Shown: one piece after another, positions 22,496-33,416 of the stretch
Layout: every line of letters starts with the position of its first letter
How positions within the stretch are numbered: position 1 is the stretch's first letter
Source: Chaetoceros tenuissimus
Lineage: Eukaryota > Bacillariophyta > Thalassiosirophyceae > Chaetocerotales > Chaetocerotaceae
DNA: 64,000 nt
Reading direction: 5' to 3'
NCBI GenBank assembly: GCA_021927905.1
Contig: BLLK01000025.1
Coordinates: 124,001 to 188,000 of the forward strand
Notes under the pieces: generated by a model
Told to the model about the DNA's origin: nothing
The model's database searches: none
What the model saw: only the letters and a program-made list of their open reading frames with translations
Made by a program: the position numbers and the translations under genes

Positions 22496-23139
22496 TGTAG
22501 ATATAAAGTGGAGCTTCGATGATGAACATCTGATAGGCCCCGAATTTCTAGGCACAATACACTACTACTAATATAACTACTATTAATACTACTTACAATG
22601 CACTATATTCGTAGATACATCTAGCTTAGGGTACTACCAGTATTAACCCCAAAAGAATTAGAAGGTCGAGATACGTATTTCTGTTTATTTTATACTAGAA
22701 GAAGAAGGAACATGGGGATGTTCCAACGTGGGGATGCTCGTTGGTGGGAAAAAAATAGAGGTTCGCTTTTTTTTATAATTCCTATCTTCGATAGTAAAGC
22801 TGATCAAAACCCCAAGCAATGGTATTGTATGTGGCAAACTGGTAGAAGCACATTTATTTTTGTCACTTTTTGTTTTTCGTCTCTTCTTTTTCCTTGGTTG
22901 CTCGCACGTACGTACTTACTAATTATTTTTCGTAATAGCCACAAAGCAATAAATGGCTAGGGGGACTTACTTCATCTTGCTGCATGTGCGACGACAGCCA
23001 CAAGATTTTTTTCGGGATCGCTGTATCTGCACCAAGTTCAAAGTACAGAGAGACGTTCTCTGCCTCGTTGTGTTTGGTTGTGAGCCTGAAGGAGAAAATA
23101 AATAGGAAATCAAATCATATCAAATTATATTGTTTCAAA
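22496..23139. other. Intergenic, no gene recognised
   Basis: 644 bp between the MBL gene and PA2G4. There is a low-complexity ACTACT/TACTAA stretch near 22560-22600 and an AT-rich block; the part before 23140 is probably the PA2G4 promoter. The two short plus-strand frames here have no coding support. Confidence 0.4.
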
Positions 23140-24779
23140 ATGAGTGACGACGGAAGTGAATACAGCAACGAACTAGAGGAGGAAATCACCGACCTTTCCA
23201 ACAGGTATGTCATCTTTTTCTGAAAGAGTTTTTCATAAAACCTCGTTTTGGTGTTTGAGAACATATCTCATCTTTTTCAATTTTCTTCGTAGTGATGTCT
23301 GCACTAAATACCAGGAGGCATCCAAGATTATCAACTTGGCTTTGACTGGAATTGTTGGACAATGTGTAGCAGGTGCAAAGATTGTAGATATCTGTCAATT
23401 CGGAACTACTATTCTTGAGACAAGTCTCAAAGGACTTTACAACAAAAAGGTAGACGGAGTAGCTATCGAGAAGGGAGTTGCTTTTCCAGTTTGTATTTCT
23501 GTAAACGAGATTGTATGCAACCATTCCCCATTGGCTTCGGAAGAATTGGTGAGTGCAAATTGCTGTGTTTGATATCTTGTGTTTGAAGAATCCCCTGGGT
23601 CGGTCGCAACCAAGCTGGCAACGATCGCGTGCCTTTCCCTCGCCGCCTTCGTGCGTTTGAGGAGGCTAGCTATGACTTGCACGCAGACCATTTCAAAGCT
23701 CAGGAATATTATACTTGGTGGATTGCGGTGGTTGAACACCCTTTTTGGGTTGGTCCCTCTTGCTTTCTCGGCATATTTGTTTTTGCTGCAAGAATAAGGT
23801 CCTCTGTTTTTATGTCCGATGAATTTCAGCAGCATTAACTTGTCAGACATTAACATTTTAATCTTTATATGATTTTTTCTAACGTCATATCAATAAATTC
23901 TAGGAGGAGCTCAAAGTAGGAGATGTTGTAAAGATCGATCTTGGATGTCATATTGATGGATACATTTCTGTAGGAGCACACACCGTAGTTGTTTCTGAGT
24001 CCGTTGATAGTCCTCCAGAAAGTGTTGATGGAGAGCTTGGAAATGTAGCTGTTGCTGCATACAATGCAATGATGGTTGCTGCAGATGCAATCAAGGCTGG
24101 GGCTAAGAATACCGATGTTACTAAGATCGTTGAGAAGGTAGCAAAGAATTACGGAGTTGAGACAGTTGCTACTGTTCGTATGCATCAGATGAAGCGTTAT
24201 GTAATTGATGGAGTAAAGGAGGTAGCTCTTAAGGAACCAACCCCTGAGGATCTCGAGGAGGGAGAGGAGGAGCTTCCAGAGTGCACTTTCGATCAAGCAG
24301 AGGTATACGCAGTTGATATTGCAATGACAACTGGAGATGGAAAGGTTAGACCAGCAGATCTTCGTACCACCGTGTACAAGCGTAACGTTGAGGTTAATTA
24401 CCAGCTCAAGATGAAGGCATCTCGTTATGTTATTTCTGAGGTAGATAAGAAATTCCCAACTCTTCCATTCACACTTCGTCACTTCGACGATGAGAGACAA
24501 GCAAGAATGGGAATAACCGAGTGTGTGAATCACGGACTTCTTATTCCATATCCATCTTTGATTGAGAAACAGGGAGCACAGGTTGCTCACTTCAAGTGTA
24601 CTGTATTGCTTCTTCCATCCGGAACCACAAAGGTCACTGGTCTTCCACTTCCAGCATACTTTAAGACTGACAAGCAGCCAGATGAGGAGACTGCTGCTGT
24701 TCTTGCAGCTATTGCAGAGAAGGAGGCTAAGAAGGCGAAGAAGAAGGCAGCTAAGAAGAAGAAGAAGTCCAAGAAGTAA
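23140..24779 (+). CDS. PA2G4: PA2G4/EBP1 (methionine-aminopeptidase-like ribosome-associated protein)
   Basis: Exons 23140..23204, 23293..23548 and 23904..24779 encode 398 aa, the usual length of PA2G4 (about 394). The protein has the pita-bread fold of type 2 methionine aminopeptidases but the family lacks peptidase activity; it binds the ribosomal exit tunnel region and RNA. Seen: early YQEASKIINLAL, FPVCISVNEIVCNHSP, KVGDVVKIDLGCHIDGY at the third-exon start, and a Lys-rich C-terminus (AKKAKKKAAKKKKK-type) typical of the family. Codon use is strongly biased toward a restricted set, as expected of a highly expressed gene. Intron 2 is unusually long for this window (355 nt). Confidence 0.93.
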
Positions 24780-24910
24780 ATATCCAATTTATGATTCAGG
24801 GAAATCAATTATTATGATAAATCCATAACAATCAAGTAAATTCCAAATAAAACTTTTCTCATTAGGAACGGTAATTCTAGAAAAAGTGTTTTTATTTTGA
24901 TTGTGAAATT

Positions 24911-25722
24911 TTACCATTCTTCCTCTTCTAAAAATAAATCTGTAGGTAAAACACCAAATTGCCTAAACTCATTGTCATTCAGTTCAACATTGAAATAGAT
25001 GCCTCTGAAATCTCCATCGTACATCTCCAAGACAGCATCACCTGGTCTCCAGAGTGCATCAAAACCCATACCTGATTGTCTCATTTGTGTAAATGTCATA
25101 CATCCTCCAGTGTTATATTTCACATAAACAGCGCCTAATTCTTCAGGTGGGACTGGCTTTCCATCTACGTCCATTCCATGCAAAAGCCCTCTTGGTAATG
25201 CTAGCGCAGGAACCTGGTCAAAGTAAATTGATGAGTCTCACATATCTTTTCTTCAAGTTTTTTTTCAGTCCAAATTCTACTTACCCATGTCTTCAACCCC
25301 AACAATGCTTCATCAACATTTTCAGCGCAAATTCCAAGCATGATCCTTCCTTCAGAACTATTGCGTGCACGCTGTTGGTGTGCTTCTGAAACTAAAGTCA
25401 CAACAGCTTGTCTCATTTGTTCCCGATCTTCAGGTGTAATTTGCGTTTGTAAGAATTGTAAAGCAGCAGTACCACCTCCCATTCCAATTGGATTTTCTTT
25501 CATATATTGAACCTGGAGTTGATCATATCTAGTTAATATTTCAGTCGCCTTTTGGATTGCTTCCGTGTTTGGTGTGTAGACTGGTATAGAATCTTGTGTA
25601 GTTGAAGGTGAACTAGAGAGGGGATAAATGGATGGCCTTTGGTTCAGGGAATGTGCCTGCATAAATCCTTGAGCCAAAGATATTATTTGACATAGTTGTA
25701 TCAAGAAGACGAGATATTTCAT
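24911..25722 (-). CDS. DUF1824-like protein, probably plastid
   Basis: Exon 1 25285..25722 and exon 2 24911..25213 encode 246 aa; the junction gives LKTWVPALALP. Residues 1-19 are a signal peptide (LVFLIQLCQIISLAQG-F), compatible with secretory or plastid entry. The C-terminal half contains GAVYVKYN, DFRGIYFNVEL and FGVLPTDLF, matching the end pattern of DUF1824 proteins (RGV-type strand, then LPLDLF) known from cyanobacteria and algae. The function of DUF1824 is not established. It is convergent with PA2G4 and divergent from Trm5. Confidence 0.65.
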
Positions 25723-26143
25723 TATGAAAAGGTATACTTGGTATTGTTATTAGCACTAGGATATGGAAAGTAGATACTCCTTTCGTTCCAATTTCAATTC
25801 ACTTTTGATGTTTTCCCTGCTCTCTCTCTTTTGCTTTCTGTTCAATGACGTGCAAGCCAAGTGAACTTCAACAATTTCAGTTATCCGTGATTACTTGGTT
25901 TTCACCGTGAGTCCCATCTTCAGATTGCCTGTTCTCCTCACCACTCAGTTGAAATGTGAGTAATTCGAGTTCAAAGAACAAAAATCAATTGGAAATGTTT
26001 TAACTTGCATGCACTTGATATTACGTATCTATATTGAATACATTGACTTGGATCACCTTTAAAACAGAGAAGAAAGCAATAAAGCAGAAAATTAGAGGGG
26101 AATATCTTTATCATTCTTGACTGAAAAAGAATTTCATTTGCAG
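25723..26143. promoter_or_regulatory. Divergent promoter, DUF1824 / Trm5, with TGACGTG element
   Basis: 421 bp between divergent starts. A TGACGTG bZIP-type half palindrome lies at 25846..25852, about 124 bp upstream of the DUF1824 gene. A CT-rich stretch is at 25820-25836. Nothing else stands out. Confidence 0.3.
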
Positions 26144-27871
26144 ATGAAAATAAGAAATACTGACGACATTGGAATCGTCAATACTTTTGGAATTTGGAAA
26201 CTGATGGTTGCTTTTACATTACTATCTACGCGTGTGATTAGACCTGTGGTGGCATTTCAAACTTTTTCGTTTTATAGTGCCACAACAACCAAAAGTTCAA
26301 AATGTATTGAGCGCAGTAGCTGCCATAGATATTACAAACCAACATCACCACTTGAAAAGAAAGCAAGACGATGGCAAATCAGAAGTACTTTTAGTACATC
26401 AAGAATATCAATGTCAGATACAGACACTGATGATTCGAAATTCATAGTGAACGAATCCAATTGGAGAGAGCATCCTTCACTCAAGGAAATTTTATATATA
26501 CCAAGCATACTCGTCCCTAGTGAATATTTACACTCGTTAATAAGTCAAGGAAAAGAAAAGGGGATCTTGATACCCTACCTTGCTACATCTATGGAAGAAC
26601 TTGAAAATATACATCCAAAAATTAAAGTTGTGCAAAATCTAGATAAGATTGGTGTGGATATCAATCAAGACGAGCAAGGTCAATCCATGAAAGCAATACT
26701 ACTCAATCCAAATACAGTTGGAAAGTCGTCGTCTGATAATCAGCAAGATTCATTGGAGGCTCAATTTCCACTGCTTTCAAAGGAAATCATTGAATCTCTT
26801 GCATCAAAAGAAGCAACACCAGGTCCAATGGTACCAATAACACTGACTTACAAGCAGCAGCCTATACAACACATATTATCGAAACTATTGCCAGAAGAAG
26901 CTCAACCTCCTCCAACTGGATTTGAACAGATTGGTCATGTTGTTCATCTGAATCTTAAAGCGCATCATAAACCATACAAAAAGCTTATTGGAGATGTGAT
27001 ATTAGATAGATTATCACCAAAGATCCAGACTGTGGTGAATAAAATTGGAGAAGTGTCAGGTCCCTATAGAACTTATGCAATGGATATTCTTGCTGGAAAA
27101 GATGATACAGTTGTGAAACTCAGCGAAGATAACATATCATTGGAATTTGATTTGAGTAAAGTTTATTGGTGCACAAGGCTTTCCGGAGAGAGGAAGCGTT
27201 TGCTGGAGGAATTTCAAGAAGGGGATATCGTCGCTGATGCTTTTTGTGGAGCAGGCGCATTTGTCGTTCAGGCTGCGATAAAACGTGGATGTACTGTGTA
27301 TGCAAATGATTTGAATCCAGATGCTGTAAAATACTGCAAAGAGAATGCAAAGAAAAATCTGAAGAGATATTTTAGTGGTACAAATGAAGATGGAGAAGAA
27401 ATTCAGCCTCCAAAGGTTAAAGTTACCTGTGGAGATGCCTTTGATTTTATTCAAAACCTAGGAATGATGGAAAAGCTTCCAAACCATGTAGTTATGAATT
27501 TTCCTTTAGATTCAGCAAGTTTTCTAGGAGCACTTCGATGGTGGCCAGTGATGGAAAACAATGATAGAGATCCTATAGTCCATTTATATACATTTGCAAG
27601 AGGTGATAATGCCAATGAATCAGTGAGTGACGATCGTCCACCAAGAGATGCAGTAGAAGTAGCTGTTGACTTGGTTGCAGAGGGCTTAGTACCTGAAGGT
27701 GGAGCAATTGAAGCTAGCAAATATCGCCGCGAATTCCTGGATAAAATGGGGTGCGATGTTCAGGCCAGAGAAGTAAGGGATGTAGCCCCAGGGAAAGTCG
27801 TCATTTGCGTTAGTTTCAAGGTTTCGGCTACATTGCTTCGAATAATGCAAGGAGACTTTATTGACATATAA
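26144..27871 (+). CDS. TRM5: tRNA (guanine(37)-N1)-methyltransferase Trm5
   Basis: Single exon, 575 aa from the ATG at 26144; the frame is open slightly further upstream but without ATG. The enzyme makes m1G37 next to the anticodon, preventing frameshifts. Seen: the Trm5 pre-motif IGHVVHLNLK, then VSGPYRTYAMDILAG, the SAM-binding DAFCGAGAFVVQAA near residue 365, NDLNPDAVKYCKENAKKN, and the catalytic-site NFPLDSASFL (usual NLP in the family). The first 45 residues include a hydrophobic stretch ending VVAF-QTF, suggesting organelle targeting (plastid or mitochondrion), and a divergent extension continues to about residue 100. Family assignment is firm; location is inferred. Confidence 0.9.
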   Translation: MKIRNTDDIGIVNTFGIWKLMVAFTLLSTRVIRPVVAFQTFSFYSATTTKSSKCIERSSCHRYYKPTSPLEKKARRWQIRSTFSTSRISMSDTDTDDSKFIVNESNWREHPSLKEILYIPSILVPSEYLHSLISQGKEKGILIPYLATSMEELENIHPKIKVVQNLDKIGVDINQDEQGQSMKAILLNPNTVGKSSSDNQQDSLEAQFPLLSKEIIESLASKEATPGPMVPITLTYKQQPIQHILSKLLPEEAQPPPTGFEQIGHVVHLNLKAHHKPYKKLIGDVILDRLSPKIQTVVNKIGEVSGPYRTYAMDILAGKDDTVVKLSEDNISLEFDLSKVYWCTRLSGERKRLLEEFQEGDIVADAFCGAGAFVVQAAIKRGCTVYANDLNPDAVKYCKENAKKNLKRYFSGTNEDGEEIQPPKVKVTCGDAFDFIQNLGMMEKLPNHVVMNFPLDSASFLGALRWWPVMENNDRDPIVHLYTFARGDNANESVSDDRPPRDAVEVAVDLVAEGLVPEGGAIEASKYRREFLDKMGCDVQAREVRDVAPGKVVICVSFKVSATLLRIMQGDFIDI

Positions 27872-27946
27872 ATATAATATAGCTAAAGAATTAGATTCAC
27901 AACTATCGTGCGTATCTCTTTTTATAATAATGTATCTATTTCGAGG

Positions 27947-28831
27947 TTAGTCTAAACCTACCAACTCAACTTCCATGATAAGTGCTTGATCAAATCTCTG
28001 CGCCATTCTACGTTGTTCGGCATAGGTACTTGGGAATGGCAACTTTTTTGTATCAAAACAAAATTCTTGTTGTACCATGGTAGCTGTTGGAACAACAACA
28101 TAGTCAGTTTTCAATTCACCTCCAGTGCCAGAACCTCCAGGTCCTCCATCACATTCTCTAGTGGCTTTCTCCCATCCCATTTGAGGTAAAATTGCAACTC
28201 TTCTAGTGGAACCAACAGGTTGACCTACAATAGCATCATTCAAAGCACCAATCACTTGTGGATCTCCAATAGTGAATTCAAATGATTTCACTCCTGCTTT
28301 ATTCTCGTCATCCTCTAAACCATACCCTCGAGAGAAAACAACAGTCCCTTCTCCACTCAGACCATCATAAGATCTTTTACCCAACTTCAAGACTTTATAG
28401 AAGATGGTTGCTTTTTGTCCTTCTTTCGCCACTGGTGCACCTTCTTTCGCTGCTACTAATTCTCTATACTTTGTTCCTTTCGAGGTTACTGATGCGGGTA
28501 CCATATTAGCCCTAGCTTCCTCATCAGCCTTGGCAGCTGCTCGTTCTGCCATTTCTTGACACTCTTCTACATTACGACATTTCCTTTCTTCAGAAACACC
28601 TTTCTTTGGAGGAGGTGCGTTACCCTTTACCAAAGCATTAGCTGGTTGCACTTGAAGAGATGAAAGAGCTACCAAGGCTGCTGTCGATTGTAAGAAACCT
28701 AGACGTGATTGTTGCGATGATGCTTTTGCTTGTAGTGAGGAATCTATTCTTTGATAATTTGTGTTTGAGATGAAAGCTGAGCTTCCCGAAACAAGAGATG
28801 CAGCAAGACAAAGATTTAAGCTGAGCTTCAT
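27947..28831 (-). CDS. FKBP-type peptidyl-prolyl isomerase, thylakoid lumen
   Basis: Single exon, 294 aa with start at 28831, the first ATG before a good signal peptide; upstream in-frame sequence lacks a better start. Layout: signal peptide ending SSA-F (plastid entry), a basic transit stretch, then a second hydrophobic segment ending ANA-L, typical of lumenal transfer. The mature region from about residue 125 is a divergent FKBP fold (QKATIFYKVLKLGKRSYDG, FEFTIGDPQVIGALNDAI, GSTRRVAILPQMGW). Lumenal FKBPs are common in plants and diatoms and are thought to assist folding of photosynthetic complexes. Many catalytic aromatic residues of classical FKBP are not obvious, so it may be a non-catalytic or weak isomerase. 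Confidence 0.82.
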   Translation of the reverse strand: MKLSLNLCLAASLVSGSSAFISNTNYQRIDSSLQAKASSQQSRLGFLQSTAALVALSSLQVQPANALVKGNAPPPKKGVSEERKCRNVEECQEMAERAAAKADEEARANMVPASVTSKGTKYRELVAAKEGAPVAKEGQKATIFYKVLKLGKRSYDGLSGEGTVVFSRGYGLEDDENKAGVKSFEFTIGDPQVIGALNDAIVGQPVGSTRRVAILPQMGWEKATRECDGGPGGSGTGGELKTDYVVVPTATMVQQEFCFDTKKLPFPSTYAEQRRMAQRFDQALIMEVELVGLD

Positions 28832-29095
28832 TTTTAGGAGATTATGAGTTGCTATTGGAGGTGATTTGAATAAATCGGCAACCTTTGATTGGATTTTTCT
28901 ATGAGATTTTATTGCGTTTGAAAAGGTAAGGTGTGATGTGTTGGACACGTTTGAACGAAGATCTTTCTGTCTTCAGGCGTCAGTCAAGACTGGCTAGAAA
29001 GACTTGCCACTTAATAAAATGTGAAAAAAATGAACCGAAAACGAAAACCAGCTCACCTTTTCTCTCATTTTTCTTTTCAATTACAAAACAATGCA

Positions 29096-29977
29096 ATGAT
29101 ATTGGGAAAGCTATTGCTAACACTTTTAGCATCAACTACCAAAATGAAGAGTCTGGACAACTATCTCAACCGAATTGGAGTATCACTGGAAAAGCCATTC
29201 AAATGCAATGAAGCTACATTGGCTACAATTATGGATGGACAATCCAGATCCATCTCCTTTGAAAATTTCGACGTGGTCATGAAGAAAACAATATCGATGA
29301 AAGAAGAAGATGTAGAGGCGAAACTTGTTGATCAGAAGAGAGGAGGGTACTGTTGGGAACTTAATACTTTATTGAGAATAGCTCTTGAAGATATAGGTTA
29401 CAAGAAAGTCACTCCTCTCATGTGTCGTGTACGTTGGGGGAAGCCAGATGATTCTCTCGAACCAAATACGGCATATACACATCTCGCACTCAAAGTCGAA
29501 ACAGATGATGGCAGAAATCTTCTCGCAGATGTCGGTTTTGCAGGATCAAATAGTATGGCGCCTGTCAGTATGGATGTTGGAGATGATCCACAGGAATTGC
29601 CAGAGGGACGTTTTCGTATAGTACCCTCGAAGCACGATGGGTTTCATGTGCTTGAAGTTTCTGTTAAGGAGGAATGGAGACCTTTATACGAATGGAGGGA
29701 CGAACATGCTCCTTTTGTAGATCAAGAGTGTTCTAATTGGTTTTCTTGTACCTATCCATCTGCAAGATTCACAACACAATTCTTTGCTCATACAATCATT
29801 GGGGAAGAAAGACATTACATATTGAATGAAAAGTACTTTATTCGCAAGGGACATGGAGTAGATAAAGAAATAAAGGAAGAGATAATCGAGGTCAAGTCAA
29901 GATTACTTGAATTGATTGATAACGTGTTTGGCGTAGAGCTCAAGGAAACAGACGACATCGATCGTTATTTACAATAA
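29096..29977 (+). CDS. Arylamine N-acetyltransferase (NAT)
   Basis: Single exon, 293 aa from the ATG at 29096; alternative in-frame ATGs at 29030 and 29144 exist, the latter giving the usual NAT start (MKSLDNYLNRIG). NATs transfer acetyl from acetyl-CoA to arylamines and hydrazines through a Cys-His-Asp triad. All three are visible: C86 in RGGYCWE, H129 in YTHLAL and D145 in ADVGFAG, with family spacing. The conserved SFENFDVV comes before. The longer start adds a hydrophobic stretch (ILGKLLLTLLAS), so a membrane-anchored or targeted form is possible. Natural substrate is unknown. Confidence 0.9.
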   Translation: MILGKLLLTLLASTTKMKSLDNYLNRIGVSLEKPFKCNEATLATIMDGQSRSISFENFDVVMKKTISMKEEDVEAKLVDQKRGGYCWELNTLLRIALEDIGYKKVTPLMCRVRWGKPDDSLEPNTAYTHLALKVETDDGRNLLADVGFAGSNSMAPVSMDVGDDPQELPEGRFRIVPSKHDGFHVLEVSVKEEWRPLYEWRDEHAPFVDQECSNWFSCTYPSARFTTQFFAHTIIGEERHYILNEKYFIRKGHGVDKEIKEEIIEVKSRLLELIDNVFGVELKETDDIDRYLQ

Positions 29978-30312
29978 CAACTGACACATTTATAAAATAT
30001 TTCAAAATAAAAAGAAGCCTTGCTTACAATATAAATATAGCTTAGTAACTTATTAATTATTTTATAGTGCGATTTAAAAAAAAAAGTAATTCAAAGTCTA
30101 ATATTTCTATCTATCGAGCAAAAGGAAAAAATGTTCAAACCTGTTTAGTGGCATGGTACCTGGCTATCAATATGCCTCTTTATTGCGTCATCTCTCCTCC
30201 TCCCTTCACATCATCCCACTCATCATTCATTTCATCATCTCACCTATTTGTGTGGTAGATCTATTACACTACTCAAACTATATCCAAACATAAATCACCC
30301 AAGTCAAAGAAG
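29978..30312. other. Intergenic, AT-rich 3' region then ferredoxin promoter
   Basis: 335 bp; AT-rich with an A run near 30076 and a pyrimidine-rich stretch near 30195-30240 just upstream of the ferredoxin start. No gene seen. Confidence 0.4.
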
Positions 30313-30879
30313 ATGCAAGCTATTAGGACAAAGATAAGACCAGTGGCAGCAAAGTTTCGTCTGAATCCGGTTAGGCATCACGGAGGCCCAAAAATATCTG
30401 CAGATGCACCAACCGTACAATTTACATTTGTGAACCCTCATCCATCACAAGGAAAGTCAGCAGCTGATGAGAAACTAACTGTTACTGCTAGAATTGGCGA
30501 GACGCTTTTACAGACTGCACATCGTCATGATGTTGATTTGGAGGGAGCATGTGAAGGTGTCTGTGCATGTTCCACTTGCCATCTTATTTTCGATGAAGAT
30601 GTTTTTGACGAGTTGGAAGAGGCAAGTGAAGACGAGGAAGATATGCTCGGTAAGTTATACTTGTGCACTGCTGAGAAGACTTCTCTCTAGTCTAGTACCA
30701 TTTTGCTAACAGCATTTTGAATAAACATGAACTTGTAAGACATGGCATTTGCTTTGACAGCAACCTCTCGACTTGGGTGCCAAGTAAAAGTGACAGAAGA
30801 AATGGAAGGTATGGAAGTAAGACTTCCAGCTGCAACAAGAAACTTTTATGTTGATGGACACATACCGCAACCGCATTAA
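30313..30879 (+). CDS. Mitochondrial [2Fe-2S] ferredoxin (adrenodoxin/Yah1 type)
   Basis: Exons 30313..30649 and 30740..30879 encode 158 aa. The first 35 residues are basic and lack acids, as in a mitochondrial presequence. The ferredoxin fold carries the cluster ligands in [10 protein letters not shown] and a fourth Cys in SRLGCQV after the intron; the acidic patch [15 protein letters not shown] is the partner-binding helix typical of adrenodoxin. The join gives DMLDMAFALT, as in the family. Role: electron transfer for iron-sulfur cluster assembly and possibly heme A synthesis in mitochondria. Confidence 0.93.
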
Positions 30880-31487
30880 GACCGTTTATCATAATTAATG
30901 TCATGAACGTTTTTGAATGGAGCACTCGGCCTATTTTTACATCGAAATTTCACCTGCCTTAGAAATAAAAGTGTCGACATTACATTAAAAACTTTCAAAA
31001 CAATACTCAATACTTTAATATATTTAACAAGAAATCAGTATTGATGGGTTCTAAACACTTTGAAGTATATGCACAAAGGGTCGCATTTCTTTAGTTTCAA
31101 ATATAATTTGTCCATCTCAGTTGTGCTCTCCAGGAGCAACGTCACTTCGATAGAAGAACATAGAGTGAATCATTTCTTACCCAAAAATACTTTCCTAATT
31201 TCAATTTTCTATCGGAATTTCTTTTTTCCATTTCCAAAATTTCAGAAAATGCAATACTGCGACTTTCCGTGGATTTTAGCTTCATTCTTACAAAAATAGC
31301 ATTCTGTCAATCATCACAAGTCTCATCTTTTTACATTTTAGTACACTACTCGTAATGACTCCCAAAAATACAAAAACACCTTTCCTTGAACTCATCAGAA
31401 CCTACTCGCTCGCATTCACAAAAACTAATCACCTGCTTATGATACCTTCAGAAATCTCTCCTTTCAATTGCGAAAATTTCAGTAAAG
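30880..31487. other. Intergenic, no gene recognised
   Basis: 608 AT-rich bp between the ferredoxin stop and the start of the membrane-protein gene. No supported frame or repeat. Confidence 0.4.
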
Positions 31488-33386
31488 ATGGACATGAACA
31501 TGGACATAGATGATATCTCTTTTGAAGTTTCATCTCAAGGAACTTTCATTGAGGGTCTTTTTGATGAAAAGATCCAACTGATGGAAAAAGGAAATATTCA
31601 ACCCCTAGACAAACCAGTCGCTCCACTTGAAGAGCTCATGAATACTATGGAAGCTAGCTGTGATGACAAACAATCTATTATTAGACTTTACGATGATCGT
31701 AAGGTCTATACGCCAAAAGAGCTTGAACAATTAAAGACACGAGATTTCAAGATGCGGCTCTTCTTGTCTAATCTTAGTGTCAAGATGAATAGTGTTTGGT
31801 TGCGTAATCATCACACTGACAACGTCGAGCATGCTTCAAATTTTACATATATTCGTGATCTCTTCAAAGCTGCACTTTTGAAGAACCGTCCTGCGTCCAA
31901 AGCAACTTTAACAATTCTATTGACTACATTAATGAATATGGAGATATCAGAATATAACAGCTTTGTGACCGTATTGGCAGCAGGTTTGTCAGAGAAGGCA
32001 ACTCATACATGTTTTGAGAGGGACTTGATGAAGAGCGCAGATGGGAAATATGCTTCCATAAAGCAAGCCCGAGACAATCTCTTGGTATTAATGGATATTC
32101 TATTGACAAAAATGAAAGTAAAAAAGTTCTTACTAGAGAGGAATAATTCCAACATCTACCGTCTTGAATATTGCAAGACAAAAGGAGACTTGAATATTTG
32201 GTCTTATATGAATGTTGTCTTTGCATTCATGCTTCAAACTGGATTGGCGATTTTTGTTATTACTCACATATTCGCAACTCCTTGGGATGAGGTAATCGGT
32301 TGCAACTGTGAAACGAGCACCGACGAAGACTGTGATTGTATAGAAGAATCTGGAATGAGCCTTCTAACAATTGGAAAATTTTTTCTAGCTACCTTTGGAA
32401 CTATCTACTCCTATCTCATTGCATACCCCGAAGTAACAACTTGCATCGAAGCTTTGGAGCTTTACCAAAATATTTGCATATTCCAAATGATGGATATCTG
32501 CGCTAATATTTTTCTTCCTTCGATATTAGTAATTGCTGGGTTCTTTGTTATTATCAAAGAAGATAATTTCATCGAGGTTGTATTGAATTCGGCAGCAATT
32601 TTATTTATACCCGAGATTGACGATCGGTTACCTAGACTGCTTGGATATGATGAAAAAGCAATTATTCAAAATTTCTTATCTATGGAAGCAAAAAATGAGT
32701 ATCACCATGTTGATTTATCGAAGGCGAAAGAACTTGTAGAGAGGAAGAAATTGGGAATGGAATTCGACAACTATTTCCTCACCAATGAAAAAGAAAGAGG
32801 AAGAGATGCTCGAAAATTTCATCTATATACCCCTTTCATTGTCAAAACTGTTCGTTACCACGCTGAAGAAGATAATCGTCCCTTTTTACGACGTAATCAT
32901 GTCAGTAGTGGGGTCACTTCTTCATTACGTGAAAGCAATACTAGTTATGAGGAATGTAGATCTGCTGAAATCGACCCTTCAAACTACATTACTATGGATT
33001 GCCTCATCACCAAAATAGAATGGAGATATACTGCATTTGGAGACAATAATACTACAAAACCAAGAATAGGGTGGCTGAGACTGGTCAAATTGCATGCCAA
33101 AACCAAGGAAGAAAAGGTAGTGACCATTGACTGTAGAAAATTCGACAAAATCAAGCTATGTGAAGAGAAACATTATCTTCCACAAGGAATATACATAATT
33201 ACATCGTTTGCAATGTCTAGTACCATTCTCAAACTAACACTATGTGGATCAGGGACAGCAATTGATTTCATAAAAGCAATTGATTATTACTCTCTCTTCG
33301 AAATGACTAGCGGTGCACGCAAACTACTGAAACAAAGTACAAGCGCAAAATGTAAAGGGAGTAGTGGATGTTTCAACATTTGTTAA
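31488..33386 (+). CDS. Unknown four-helix membrane protein
   Basis: Single exon, 632 aa; no domain recognised. About 235 soluble N-terminal residues are followed by four predicted membrane segments at about 240-265 (FAFMLQTGLAIFVITHIF), 293-315, 338-360 and 362-382. An acidic Cys-rich loop (CNCETSTDEDCDCIEE) sits between the first two. The fourth segment continues into ILFIPEIDDRLPRLLG, a motif I associate with membrane proteins seen repeatedly in diatoms. The C-terminal 240 residues are soluble and end in a Cys-rich tail (GCFNIC), which could be lipid-modified. Start taken at the first ATG of a Met/Asp-rich run. Function unknown; its stop lies 30 bp from that of the convergent glycosyltransferase gene. 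Confidence 0.65.
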   Translation: MDMNMDIDDISFEVSSQGTFIEGLFDEKIQLMEKGNIQPLDKPVAPLEELMNTMEASCDDKQSIIRLYDDRKVYTPKELEQLKTRDFKMRLFLSNLSVKMNSVWLRNHHTDNVEHASNFTYIRDLFKAALLKNRPASKATLTILLTTLMNMEISEYNSFVTVLAAGLSEKATHTCFERDLMKSADGKYASIKQARDNLLVLMDILLTKMKVKKFLLERNNSNIYRLEYCKTKGDLNIWSYMNVVFAFMLQTGLAIFVITHIFATPWDEVIGCNCETSTDEDCDCIEESGMSLLTIGKFFLATFGTIYSYLIAYPEVTTCIEALELYQNICIFQMMDICANIFLPSILVIAGFFVIIKEDNFIEVVLNSAAILFIPEIDDRLPRLLGYDEKAIIQNFLSMEAKNEYHHVDLSKAKELVERKKLGMEFDNYFLTNEKERGRDARKFHLYTPFIVKTVRYHAEEDNRPFLRRNHVSSGVTSSLRESNTSYEECRSAEIDPSNYITMDCLITKIEWRYTAFGDNNTTKPRIGWLRLVKLHAKTKEEKVVTIDCRKFDKIKLCEEKHYLPQGIYIITSFAMSSTILKLTLCGSGTAIDFIKAIDYYSLFEMTSGARKLLKQSTSAKCKGSSGCFNIC

Positions 33387-33416
33387 AAAGAAATTCTAAA
33401 TAAGTGACTATATATC

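Noticed and set aside
22712-22960. 82-aa plus-strand frame before PA2G4
   Set aside because: Low-complexity hydrophobic composition in AT-rich intergenic DNA, no homology feature.
23865-24590. 241-aa minus-strand frame antisense to PA2G4
   Set aside because: Antisense shadow of a strongly biased gene; no family features.
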